This document shows, in pieces, positions 12,668-21,990 of a stretch of DNA of 64,000 bases; within the stretch, counting starts at the first letter, position 1, and every line of letters starts with the position of its first letter. This DNA is from Circinella umbellata. Lineage: Eukaryota; Mucoromycota; Mucoromycetes; Mucorales; Lichtheimiaceae. The stretch covers positions 558,001-622,000 of the forward strand of contig JAIWNF010000026.1 in NCBI GenBank assembly GCA_025093555.1, read 5' to 3'. The translations under genes were made by a program, and so were the position numbers. The notes under the pieces were generated by a model. The model ran no database searches and was not told the origin of the DNA. It saw only the letters and a program-made list of their open reading frames with translations.

Positions 12668-13250
12668 TTACAGATTTCTTTTCCATAATTGATAATGGGG
12701 TGAACCATCCTTAATATAAGCTCCATCTGTTTCTACAGTATAACCTAAGGATTCATAAAAGCCGCGTTTTTCAGCTACACCGTGAACCATGATGGCCTTC
12801 TTTCCCGCGTCTTTGGCTCCTTGTTCAAATGCTTCCACTAATTTTTGACCAAGTTTCATTCCTCGAACTTCTGATATAACCGCTAATCTACTCAGTACAC
12901 ATATTGTATCGTCATCATCATAAGGTAACATGCGAATTGTACCCACTGGTATCGTTGTAGTTTCATTGTCGTCACCTTCACCTGCTTTCTCGCATGTCGC
13001 CAACCATAAAGTGGCAACTGGATCAAGAGTGCTATACATATATACTATCAGACTCTCATCTGATCATAGCTCTGTCCTTATAAATAAATAAATAAAAAAG
13101 AAAACATACGTACTCAAGACTTTCTACTTCCGGAGGATATTCTAACTCCTTTATAAACACTTGTATACGAATTTCAATGCATTTTTGCTTATCTTCAAGA
13201 GTTGTTGCACGTATTATTTTAGGATTTTGATAACTGGCACTATTTGTCAT
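12668..13250 (-). CDS. GNAT-family N-acetyltransferase
   Basis: Probable acetyl-CoA-dependent N-acetyltransferase; the substrate is unknown. Two exons, about 13110-13250 and 12668-13054, give 175 residues with a GTATGT donor. The N-terminus (IIRATTLEDKQKCIEIRIQV) is the first strand and helix of the GNAT fold. VGTIRMLPYDDDDTICVLSRLAV is the central sheet, and VRGMKLGQKLVEAF is the acetyl-CoA-binding motif A (consensus R/Q-x-x-G-x-G/A; here the first Gly-containing loop reads RGMKLG). RGFYESLGYTVE is the conserved C-terminal motif. The layout resembles small fungal GNATs of the YjcF/ElaA-like type. The acceptor site is the least certain point; alternatives change about five residues. Confidence 0.85.
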
Positions 13251-14291
13251 GTTGAAAAATCAAAAAACAGTTGCTTGTATAATTAAAAGAGAAGAAAAAT
13301 GTTTCCAACGATCATCCTGATCAACATATAGGGTAACGCCTTCTCCCCTTACACTTGTAACTGAGAATGAAATCATTTGCTTTTGTACCCGAAGGTCCGG
13401 GAATTCACAGCAAGTTCGTGACAGGCTGGTAAACTGGTCCCTGTAATTTTGTTGATATAACATATGAGCAAAAGGAAAGCCATTTTTATTTAACAGTCAT
13501 CTAGTAAAAAAGCTATTGTTTTTTGAATAGTAAAGTATTGCTTTATTTAAAAAGAGAGAATAGGTACCAGGAAGAGCTGTATAGTATATGAAAATATGTT
13601 ACTTAAAACTGATATTGCATATTCTTTTTCCTTTCAATATCATCACTATAAATTGACCTTATACAAACATATGGAAAGAGAGCACATAAATGTAGGGTTA
13701 AACGATTGTATTAATTTTTAAAGAATTCGTACAATTATTAAAGATGTTTCTTTTTGTTGGTGTCATAAATAGGTAATTTATTCAAAACAATGGAATATGG
13801 TGATATGTGTAACAAGAACTTTTACGAGCTTTTCCCAATACAGAACATTATACTATAGTTGTATAGGATTTTTTTCCATGTGGAAGCTTTTTTTTCTAAA
13901 AACACATCATCATTCATGCTTCTCATCCCATTTGTTATAAACATGAATTGATATATTAATTAATAAAAAATAGACCACATATTTAAGTTTTGAATGTCAA
14001 ATTATTTTTAGTATATCAACTGTGTAGCGTGAAGAGTAAATTACTCTGTATACATGGCAATGAATTATTAGTGAATGTGAGTTATTATTATTATTATTAA
14101 TGACACATAAATCCTTCAGGCACACCGGTTATTATGACTATGCTTGTTTTGTGTACTCTTACTATAATCTTAAAACTAAACCCTCTAAATATATTATTGT
14201 GCTTCTTATGACGAAATAGTGATGGTTTTGATCGGGTATGTTTTACAGTACACTAATTTATTCTAGATGTGAAATATACTATTTTTTTCTT
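13251..14291. other. Intergenic region with a possible short coding relic
   Basis: Mostly AT-rich non-coding sequence. A short minus-strand frame (13260-13463) contains PDLRVQK, a heptapeptide that also appears in an unrelated-looking plus-strand frame at about 17828-17850. The underlying DNA is also similar at the two places. This suggests two decayed copies of one segment, but no family could be named. Confidence 0.4.
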
Positions 14292-14850
14292 TCAAACTTC
14301 ATCAGTTGAATCACCTTCTTCTTCATCAGATGAATTTTTATTTGTAATGTATTCTTGTTCAAATCCGTCCTACTCAACATCAGCAATCCATTATTGATTA
14401 CAATAGGCTTCGTTTTCTGTGTTACTTTCTTTTAAAATAGTTTTCGCTTTATCCGCTGTTGTTCTGCTAAAACTGGCTTGCATATCTGTCAATTCAATGA
14501 TCATTTTCTACAAGATAAAAGTATACTCTTTGTTAACTCTCTAATGTAAACTTCTCCGCCTCTTCTATCTTTCTTTTTATCCAACATCTTACCATTATCA
14601 AATCCAAGCTACGAAAGAGTTTTAGTAGCATGACACCATCTTTCAGGTCGGCGTATGTACGAGAATGTCGAAAATCGCATACTTCTTGTAATGTATATAA
14701 TTTCTTATCAATCAGAGACGTGGATTCGGTCACAGCTGCAACCTTGGCAACTTTACCTGTTGCTACTTCGGTGCTGGTAATGTTATTTGTTGCCAATACC
14801 CGGAGATCAAGATTAAATAAATGTGGTACTTGTTGGATCGTTGAACTCAT
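14292..14850 (-). pseudogene. Unrecognised two-exon gene with two in-frame stops
   Basis: Exon 1 (14593-14850) starts at ATG 14848-14850 and encodes MSSTIQQVPHLFNLDLRVL and then a Leu-rich segment. A GTAAGA donor and a TTGTAG acceptor join it in phase 0 to exon 2 (from 14507). That frame reads through TDMQASFSRTTADKAKTIL to YCNQ, then TAA, WIADVE, TAG, then DGFEQEYITNK and an acidic SSDEEEGDSTDEV tail before a final TGA (14292-14294). The frame stays open except for the two stops, and both could arise from Gln codons by one C-to-T change each. This looks like recent inactivation. If the locus is still active, the protein ends at the first stop with about 120 residues. No family recognised. 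Confidence 0.5.
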
Positions 14851-15445
14851 GTCGCCATAATAAAAAAAATGCTTAAATATCTTGCTCCATTCTTTCCTCT
14901 ATTCTTCTTCAGCACTCCCCAAATTCAATTCCTAATCTACCACTGTAATTGGATACATTTTTCAGTATTTGACTATCAGGGACGTTTCTAAACACTTTTC
15001 AAAATATTGGTCTGATAACATATGCGATTTATAGGCATGTTTCAATCTAGAAAATAGACAATGTAAGATCTTTGCCATTTTTTAATAGTTACATCACTCT
15101 AATTACCGTACTCTAATAACTTACATATTGGTAACTACATCGATCGAAGCCATTCGCATTTTTTCTGTAATAGATTCAAGTCAATTGTTCGATACATTCT
15201 TTCACAGAACTTAGCACCATGGGAAAAAACCAGAACATCCAGAACATTACCCAGAACATCCAGTACATCCGGTACATCCAGAACCTCCATCACCTCCAGA
15301 GCGTTACACCAGAACCTCCAGCACAACCAGAACCAGATTTCGAACACAAAATTCCATAAGTGAACAACAGTGAATGAAATTGAATAAAAATATAGTGTCA
15401 AACGTTTATTCTTTTATTTTATTTTGTGAAAAATAAAAAAGTTTT
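14851..15445. other. Intergenic region containing a CCAGAACAT-type minisatellite
   Basis: No gene recognised. Positions about 15229-15340 hold imperfect 9-bp units (CCAGAACAT, CCAGTACAT, CCGGTACAT, CCAGAACCT). They are GC-richer than their surroundings and can be read as a short Asn/Ile/Gln-rich peptide or its antisense, with no other coding evidence. Confidence 0.6.
15229..15340. repeat. Imperfect 9-bp minisatellite
   Basis: Degenerate tandem units of the type CCAGAACAT/CCAGAACCT, visible directly in the sequence. Confidence 0.75.
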
Positions 15446-16800
15446 CTAAATTATCCCAATTTCTCCAACACGAATCTCTCCTGGAATCATATCCGGGTAA
15501 ATCATATATTGTCTATCTTCGACCAGCGAAGATTTCAACATTCCTGCATAGCCTTTAATATTATCGACATGTGTGACTATAACTTTATCAGCAACATTCG
15601 AATTATTTTCTCCTCGATTTCCATACGCCCCACCGATTTTCTTCCTTACACCTGTGCCATATTTAGTTCCTTTAATATTGGCATACACTTTCAGAAAACA
15701 AAGTGGATGTTCTTGGTCTAATTTATAAGTGGTTATCATCATAAGTAAATTGATTTTACTTGTTTATAGCAGTTTAATCTTTTACGTACCCTGGAACTTA
15801 TGTGTAAAAAAACGAATGACCTCACCAAAGTAGGTAGCGTGTGCATTTTGTGTTCTTGATATACCAAGAAATATCCTAACTAATGTACTGAGTTTTCGTT
15901 CTAATTGTGGATATCTATTGCAGTTATACACCGTGCCAGATATGTACAGACGCTTTCCTATACGAATGTTGGTGTCTAGTACAGCATTTTCCGCGCGATT
16001 GTCATCGAAAAAACTATGCCAGTAAGTTCTCAAGGGAACTAACATAGTATCGTCAGCAGTGCTTAGATGGAGATCCCATAACTCAATATGAGGATAACCA
16101 GGTACTGTGTACTCGTCTTTTTCAGGTTCCTCGCCTAAATAATCGTCTCCATAATATACGCGGTTGAAGTTTCGCATGAGTAATTGGCGTTTGATAACGT
16201 TACCAGCATTTTCCCCAAGTGAAACTCGTGATTTTACATGTTTTTTGAAGAAGCCTACAAAGAAAATAATCAGCAAGGTGATTGCGTTTTTTTTTTTGGG
16301 ACCCTTGAACATTTTGATTATTTACCAATTGAGCGCTCGGCTGATCTTGTACTATAAGCTCTGAGGAGACCAAGGGCTTTTGGACCGTCAGTCTACAAAT
16401 ATAAATAATATGAATAATAAGTTTTATGCTAGCATCATCCAGATACTCGCAAAACCATACCTTTTTTAACAATCGTTTATTTTCAGCATGAAGATAATCA
16501 TCGCAGTCGTCAACTTTTTTGGTTCGTGATTCATTTTTAACCTTGGTAATGATGTTCTGTTTGATAGTACTACCATCATCAAGAGCATGCAGTTGTGAAC
16601 CATCTTTATCATCATTTATGCCCACGATTCCATTGCGGCTAAGTCTATAAAAAACAGAGAAGGTTGATACAATAAAATGAAAGAAAATAGCAACATGACA
16701 AGAGTAAACATGTGTCTTAATTTTCATACCTTGCGGCTTTTACTAGCTTCTGCCTCTTGGGCTCTTCTAGATCGCGGTCGTTTTTTGGATGCTGACTGTA
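15446..16800 (-). CDS. Unrecognised multi-exon protein, possibly transposon-derived; 5' end not found
   Basis: Exons that join plausibly on the minus strand: about 16729-16800 (SASKKRPRSRRAQEAEASKS, basic), 16462-16645, 16329-16393, about 15790-16255, and 15446-15710. The two large exons are clearly coding: GFFKKHVKSRVSLGENAGN through GEVIRFFTHKFQ, then DQEHPLCFLKVYANIKGTKY to the stop. The pattern of a GEV-x-x-FF-x-H segment followed by a hydrophobic -LCFLKVY- strand reminds me of the C-terminal region of KDZ/Plavaka-like transposase proteins. That is a recollection of pattern, not a match I can verify. No convincing start codon lies upstream, since stops occur near 16960-17000, so the gene may begin further right or be decayed. 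Confidence 0.45.
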
Positions 16801-18402
16801 AAAAAAAAAAAAAAGCCTATGTTAGAAATCTTTGCAGAGCGTTGTTCCTCTTTGCCCTTGCCTGGAGTTCAGTGATAACAACGCTGATCTCCTCCAACAA
16901 TTTATCATTTACTTACAGCAGCAAAAGATTGTGTTGCTTCATGGCTTGCTCCTTATACCCGTTTGTTAATTATTTGGTGCCATTGTTAAAACTAAAGGTA
17001 GCTTTTTTTTAGAGGACAAAGTTGTCCATTTTTATTTAAGCGGAGTTCTCAACACGCATTTTACATGAAAAAAAATGTCCAGGGGAAAGAAGCAAGTTAG
17101 GATAATTATGAAATGTGTAACCCCTTGACGCTTGACGTTTTGTAATCATAATATTATATACTGATACTGCTCAACCACATTTATTTGACAATTGCATAAT
17201 GATTGTTGGCAGATGATATATATAACCTTTTTAGAAGCATTACTCCATTGCAATTAAAACCTAAGCATAGTTCATAAGTAGAAATATGTTGTAACTTACA
17301 TTGTTATGCTGTAATAATAAATAACTTAACAGATTGTAAACGAGGAATCTTTGCAAAGCATCTAGAGAATAACTATTTTAACGACAAAAAAAGTTTGCCG
17401 AGAAGGCTTTTCGACATCGCTCTCATATGGAAAAGAAGTTCTTTTTGATGATCTCAAACGAGGTAAAAGGGAAAGATCGCTGGTTCCAACAAAGACATGA
17501 TGCTGCTCATAAACTTGTATTTACTAGTTTGCCATAGGTAGTCGCAATAGTGGTACTTTATTTGTGTAGAAACCATACGTATCAGAATACTCGAACCAGT
17601 AACTATTTCATCCTGTGGCAGCAATTGGTCACTTGCCATCCATGCTAACTATGCAGAAAAAGGACAACTCAACGATTAAACTATTGTATGAAATCGCCAA
17701 ACGAGTATGTCGAGATGAAGCTGTTGTTAAAGAAGGAGCGCGATAACACGCTATTAGCACCATCTGAAGCAAGGCAATGTCATAATTCAACCGGGCGATG
17801 TTCGTTACTGCTGGAAGAAGACGTTCCTGATCTTCGAGTTCAAAAGCGTACAACGGACTGTCGTAGCAATGAATTGGAATTAATGAAAGAATTACACACG
17901 GAATATTTCACTATATCATCATATACTAGCTATTCGGCAACTGAACCACGCTACCACAACGCCAAAACGAAAAAAGCTCAGCCATGACAGGAAAAGCCCC
18001 ACTAATCATCAGGGAATAATTGCTTCAAGATAATTATTTGGGAGAAATGCACATCTCCATAAAAGAGGCAAAATCTAATCCGACTTCACACTTTATTTAC
18101 ATGTATTTTCTCCGAAAACAAGATGACGCGATGTTGATTTTTTTTATTGACAGCATTTCTTCATCCTGAAAACCAAAGTAAAATATTATAATAATATTAT
18201 TATTACGCATTTTTTTTTTTTTGTAGAAGATAAATTATTATTACGTATTAGCATAAAAAGAATAAATAATTATTATGTACAAATTAAGTAAATGGGTGTT
18301 TTAGTAGGTTTGAAAAGTAAATATTATAAATAAATAAAAAAGACGGAAAAATTATAAAGTCATACTGGGTGTGCTCATAAATAGGAGTAAACAGTAATAT
18401 GA
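16801..18402. other. Intergenic region with a short open plus-strand relic
   Basis: No gene recognised. A plus-strand frame at 17688-17987 (about 99 residues, including LLLEEDVPDLRVQKRTTDC) and an overlapping upstream frame at 17642-17743 look like one decayed reading frame interrupted by a shift. See the related PDLRVQK segment at 13384-13420 on the other strand. The rest is AT-rich. Confidence 0.4.
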
Positions 18403-19690
18403 TCAATCTGTTGATATTTGCTGTTCATAGTATGCTGGGGTATAAACAGGTAAATCTAAATCCACGCTAACTGCATCATCTCCTCCAATCCCTGGTCTAG
18501 CTCTGGGTTGATACCGTTGTTCTTGAAGAAGGCCATCCATTCCAGACTCTCCAATATCACTTGGGCCTGAGCTAGGACAGTCAGTGATAATCATAGGAAA
18601 TTCAAGTTGTAAAGGTTTGGCCTCGCTTCCGGAAGTAAAATGAATGGTGATGCGACATTTATGAGAGATTTCCAAGAATGGATTAAAAGTATGCATACGA
18701 AGGGGTTGTACGATTTTATTAGATTTGGTCAAATACAACGGTGTTCGAATGAAATGTGTTTCTGAACTTGTAGAGAATGTCGGTGGATGATATAACGAGC
18801 TTGGGAATTTAATAACTTTCGGTGGCAAGCTATGAACACCTGATTTTATGGAGAATCTGTAAAGTAACACATAAATGTTGTCATAGTAACAACTGCTTAG
18901 CAAAAAAAAAAAATTCGTTTCCCACTAAATTTTTAAATAGCCATCCCATAATCATAGTTTTTCTTTTTTCTTATGCTTACCTATATGCTTCCAATTCTTC
19001 TAAAGCTAATTCCACCCGATCCACTTCAACACGTTCCTTTTCAACACTCCAGCGTAACGCTACGACTAATTCTCCTGATTCTGCTGATGCAGCTTTTGGG
19101 ACTTCAGCCGACCATTCGAACCATTCGCGAACACCATGGTGTTCAACGCTTGGTATCAAAGCCGAAGGACTTGGAAGATAATGACGTTTAATCAATACTG
19201 TTCTTTGAATTCTATACTTTTTGAAGAATGTGCCTGCTGAGAAGTTGGCTACTAGAGTATATTCAACAAAAGCACTGTTTGCTTTAATAGAAGGCGGGAG
19301 ATGAGTAGGCATATGTAATCCAAAATCAATAACAGGTGCACCTGTGAAAATAAGTTCCTTTTCAACTTGACAAATAGTAATCGTTGTTTGTAACATGGTT
19401 GTACCAGTCATATCTGCAGGCCCAGTAATTGCATCTTGAGGTAATGAAGCCACAGGTACTTGGATTTTTAAACCTGCTTTACCAGTCAACTGTAAAGTAA
19501 TACGATTCCACTTAATTTTACGATCATGAAAGACAACATTTCCCATAAGACGAGTACGAACGTGTGATAGTGGGTTATCCTGGGTGGCGGGTCCAATAAA
19601 GTGGACAGGAGAATCATCTACAACAAGATCAACAGGTGGAAAGTTTTTGGTAGAGTTGGATGAATTACTTTGCGCACCGAATCTTTTCAT
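18403..19690 (-). CDS. Alpha-arrestin (Arrestin_N/Arrestin_C) trafficking adaptor
   Basis: Likely adaptor that recruits a Nedd4-type ubiquitin ligase to plasma-membrane proteins. Two exons, 18981-19690 and 18403-18856, sum to 1,164 nt (387 residues). The N-domain shows VHFIGPATQDNPLSHVRTRL and GNVVFHDRKIKWNRITLQL, followed by a QVEKELIFTGAPVIDFGLHM strand block. The C-domain follows with RIQRTVLIKRHYLPSPSALI and later LEISHKCRITIHF and PLQLEFPMIITDCP. The tail ends LPVYTPAYYEQQ, with PxY-like sites that may replace a PPxY motif. The start is the ATG at 19688-19690. The frame is open further upstream but reads as low-complexity Phe/Ser-rich sequence typical of a pyrimidine-rich 5' UTR. Confidence 0.85.
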
Positions 19691-20037
19691 TTTGTTTATA
19701 TGTTTATATTGATATGTATAATAATTTGAAATATAACAAAAATTAAAGAGAAAGGAGTTTTTGTCGAAATAATGTGAGAAAAAGAGAAAAGTATATCGTA
19801 ATGGTTTTTTGAGACTTTTGGGAGAAAAGAATGGGGGGAAAATGGTACACAGGTGAGAAAAAGAAAGACAAGAGTTATTGTTGAAAAAACTAAGAGGGAA
19901 AAAGAGAACAAACATATGTGGGAAACTATAGTTTTTTTTTTTTTTTGTTTATCAATTATCTCTTTATCTTTATCTTTATCTTATCAATTATCAATGATAT
20001 GCTTGACCAATTGTTGTCTTAAAAATTGGTTTCCGAT
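19691..20037. other. Intergenic: promoter of the arrestin gene and 3' end of PTPA
   Basis: Pyrimidine-rich on the minus strand upstream of the arrestin start, which is typical of fungal 5' UTR/promoter DNA. A short TTATC(TTTATC) repeat occurs at about 19961-19990. No gene seen. Confidence 0.6.
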
Positions 20038-21507
20038 TTATGGGGATGCTTCTTCAAAGGGGAAAAGGTATCCAAACAAAAAATGCTGAGCAACAGGTAC
20101 TTTTTTCAAAACTTCTGCCATATACATTTTGGTCATGCCAGTATTCACTTTACTCCATGAAATTACCCCTGAAATGTCATGTAGCATTGGTGAATGTTCG
20201 TGAAATGGACCTCGTTTAACCTAAATTCTCCGTCAATCAAATACAAATTCCCGCTTATTAAATTAGCCCGACATAACACTATATTTTTCAATAGCATTCA
20301 TCTCTTTTTCCCTCTCTTTTCTTTTTATACTCCTTTTTCTTTTAAAATTACCTCATGAATATATTGAATACAGCGAAAGTACATGTTTTCATCTGCCATG
20401 GCGTCTACTGTATCTCTCGAAGTAACTGATTTGGGTTTCAAGCGTGGATGATCTGTATATTACAGACACAATGATTAGAGAATACCATTATACAAAAAAA
20501 TAAAGTCTCATGGTTGACATGGTTACCTACCTATAAGTTGAGCACTGCCCCAAACATATGGAAGAAATTGATGATCATCTAATCCCCATACACCATGACT
20601 TCCTGCAGGTTCCAGCGTATATGTTCTCTGAATTTTGCGTGCTAACTCAAGGTATCTAATAAATCATTTTATATTTTTTTGCCCGCCCTTTATGTTCTAG
20701 TTACTCCATTTTTTTTCCCTCGAGGATCCGTGGATCGGATCACAAAAACTTTATATTAGATTTACCTCACAAATATCCTTAAAACAATAGCTTGATAATC
20801 ATCCGAGGTAAATCCACCCAACAAGGCGATGCCGCAAAGCCATGCAAAGAAATTTAATTCATGTCCTGAACCATAATCTATTCGAGTACTATTACCAAAT
20901 CCACCTGCCAAATATATTGTCAACTCAGGAATTGCTGGATACATGCTTTCAGGTAATGCTTTACGCATCAAATTATCTGCTTCCTATTGTACATCAGATT
21001 ATGCATTATTATAATTATTCGTTCCTCTTTTGTTTTTTATTTTGTATGCAACTCTAGCGCGAGTATTCGATTGTACGCCAAGAAACTTTTGCTTCTTTTT
21101 TCTTTTTTCTTTTTTTACCTGCTCCACTTTGTCAGCCCATTGTCGAAAGGCCTTGTTTCCAAAACGTTGTCGATTGTCAAGAGGTGGAAATTCTGCAAGC
21201 CAGTTATCCATCTCTTCCAGCATGTCCAAAATACGTTGCGTTTGCTATTTTGTCATTTTTTCGACCATAAATCTTGGTTGTAGTAAGATAAACAAAAACG
21301 ACAAAATCATAATGTCAATCTTTTACTTACCTCTGAAATCGGGCATGGATCTGAGATTTTCTTTTTAGTCACACTGGCGTTTAACAAACCAACAAATGTC
21401 ATCAATCGCTCAAATGCTTTGCTGCGTGTAAATATATCGATATCAGATTGCTTAAAAATGCATTTCTGTGGAATGGTAGGAATATATGTCGATAGTAAGG
21501 ATTCCAT
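20038..21507 (-). CDS. PTPA/RRD-type PP2A phosphatase activator (peptidyl-prolyl isomerase)
   Basis: Activator of serine/threonine phosphatase PP2A and its relatives. Six exons: 21331-21507, 21119-21244, 20766-20983, 20531-20655, 20352-20452 and 20038-20220. They total 930 nt (309 residues), the usual family size. Diagnostic stretches: [59 protein letters not shown] followed by [29 protein letters not shown], and the C-terminal [19 protein letters not shown] with FPFE. The highly conserved YGSGHE and WGLDD-x-x-FLPY motifs that form the active groove are intact. The start is the ATG at 21505-21507. The intergenic interval to the next gene upstream contains a (CA)n tract. Confidence 0.95.
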
Positions 21508-21675
21508 GTTTTTTTAATATTTTTATTTTTTCTGAGCAAGTTTTGGTCGTAAAATAAAGGGATCCCGTATTATTGCTGTTTTAAACGCCTCACGTATTTT
21601 TTCGCATGAACGAAAGAAGGAAATCAATTTCTGTAACCGCACAAAATATTAAATCTTCATATCTCAATCTTACAT

Positions 21676-21709
<34 letters not shown>
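21676..21709. repeat. (CA)n microsatellite
   Basis: An uninterrupted CA/TG dinucleotide run of about 17 units between PTPA and the Nudix-CCCH-W2 gene. Confidence 0.95.
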
Positions 21710-21710
<1 letters not shown>

Positions 21711-21923
21711 AAAATAATATTTATACAGCAATCTTTACTAATGATCAGACTAAGTTTTTTGGCTTCTCGCACAAAAAAAAAGGGCCATGTGTGTAAAGGT
21801 TTATATTTCTTTTTTCAAAAAAGAGACAAGTTGAAATAGAAGTTGAAAAGGGGGATATAGAAGAACCAAGGAAGACTTGAATTATTTTTAAAAAAAAGAA
21901 AAAAAAAAGAAAAAAATTGGCAA

Positions 21924-21925
<2 letters not shown>

Positions 21926-21973
<48 letters not shown>

Positions 21974-21990
21974 GTTATTATTATTATTAT
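21926..21990. repeat. (ATT)n microsatellite abutting a stop codon
   Basis: About 21 ATT/TAA units with one substitution. On the minus strand the first TAA unit (21987-21989) is the stop codon of the Nudix-CCCH-W2 gene, so the 3' UTR starts as a (TAA)n run. Confidence 0.9.

Noticed and set aside
19691..19915. In-frame upstream extension of the arrestin gene to an earlier Met
   Set aside because: The extension is Phe/Ser-rich low-complexity sequence encoded by a pyrimidine-rich tract, typical of a 5' UTR. The conserved protein starts at the ATG at 19688-19690.
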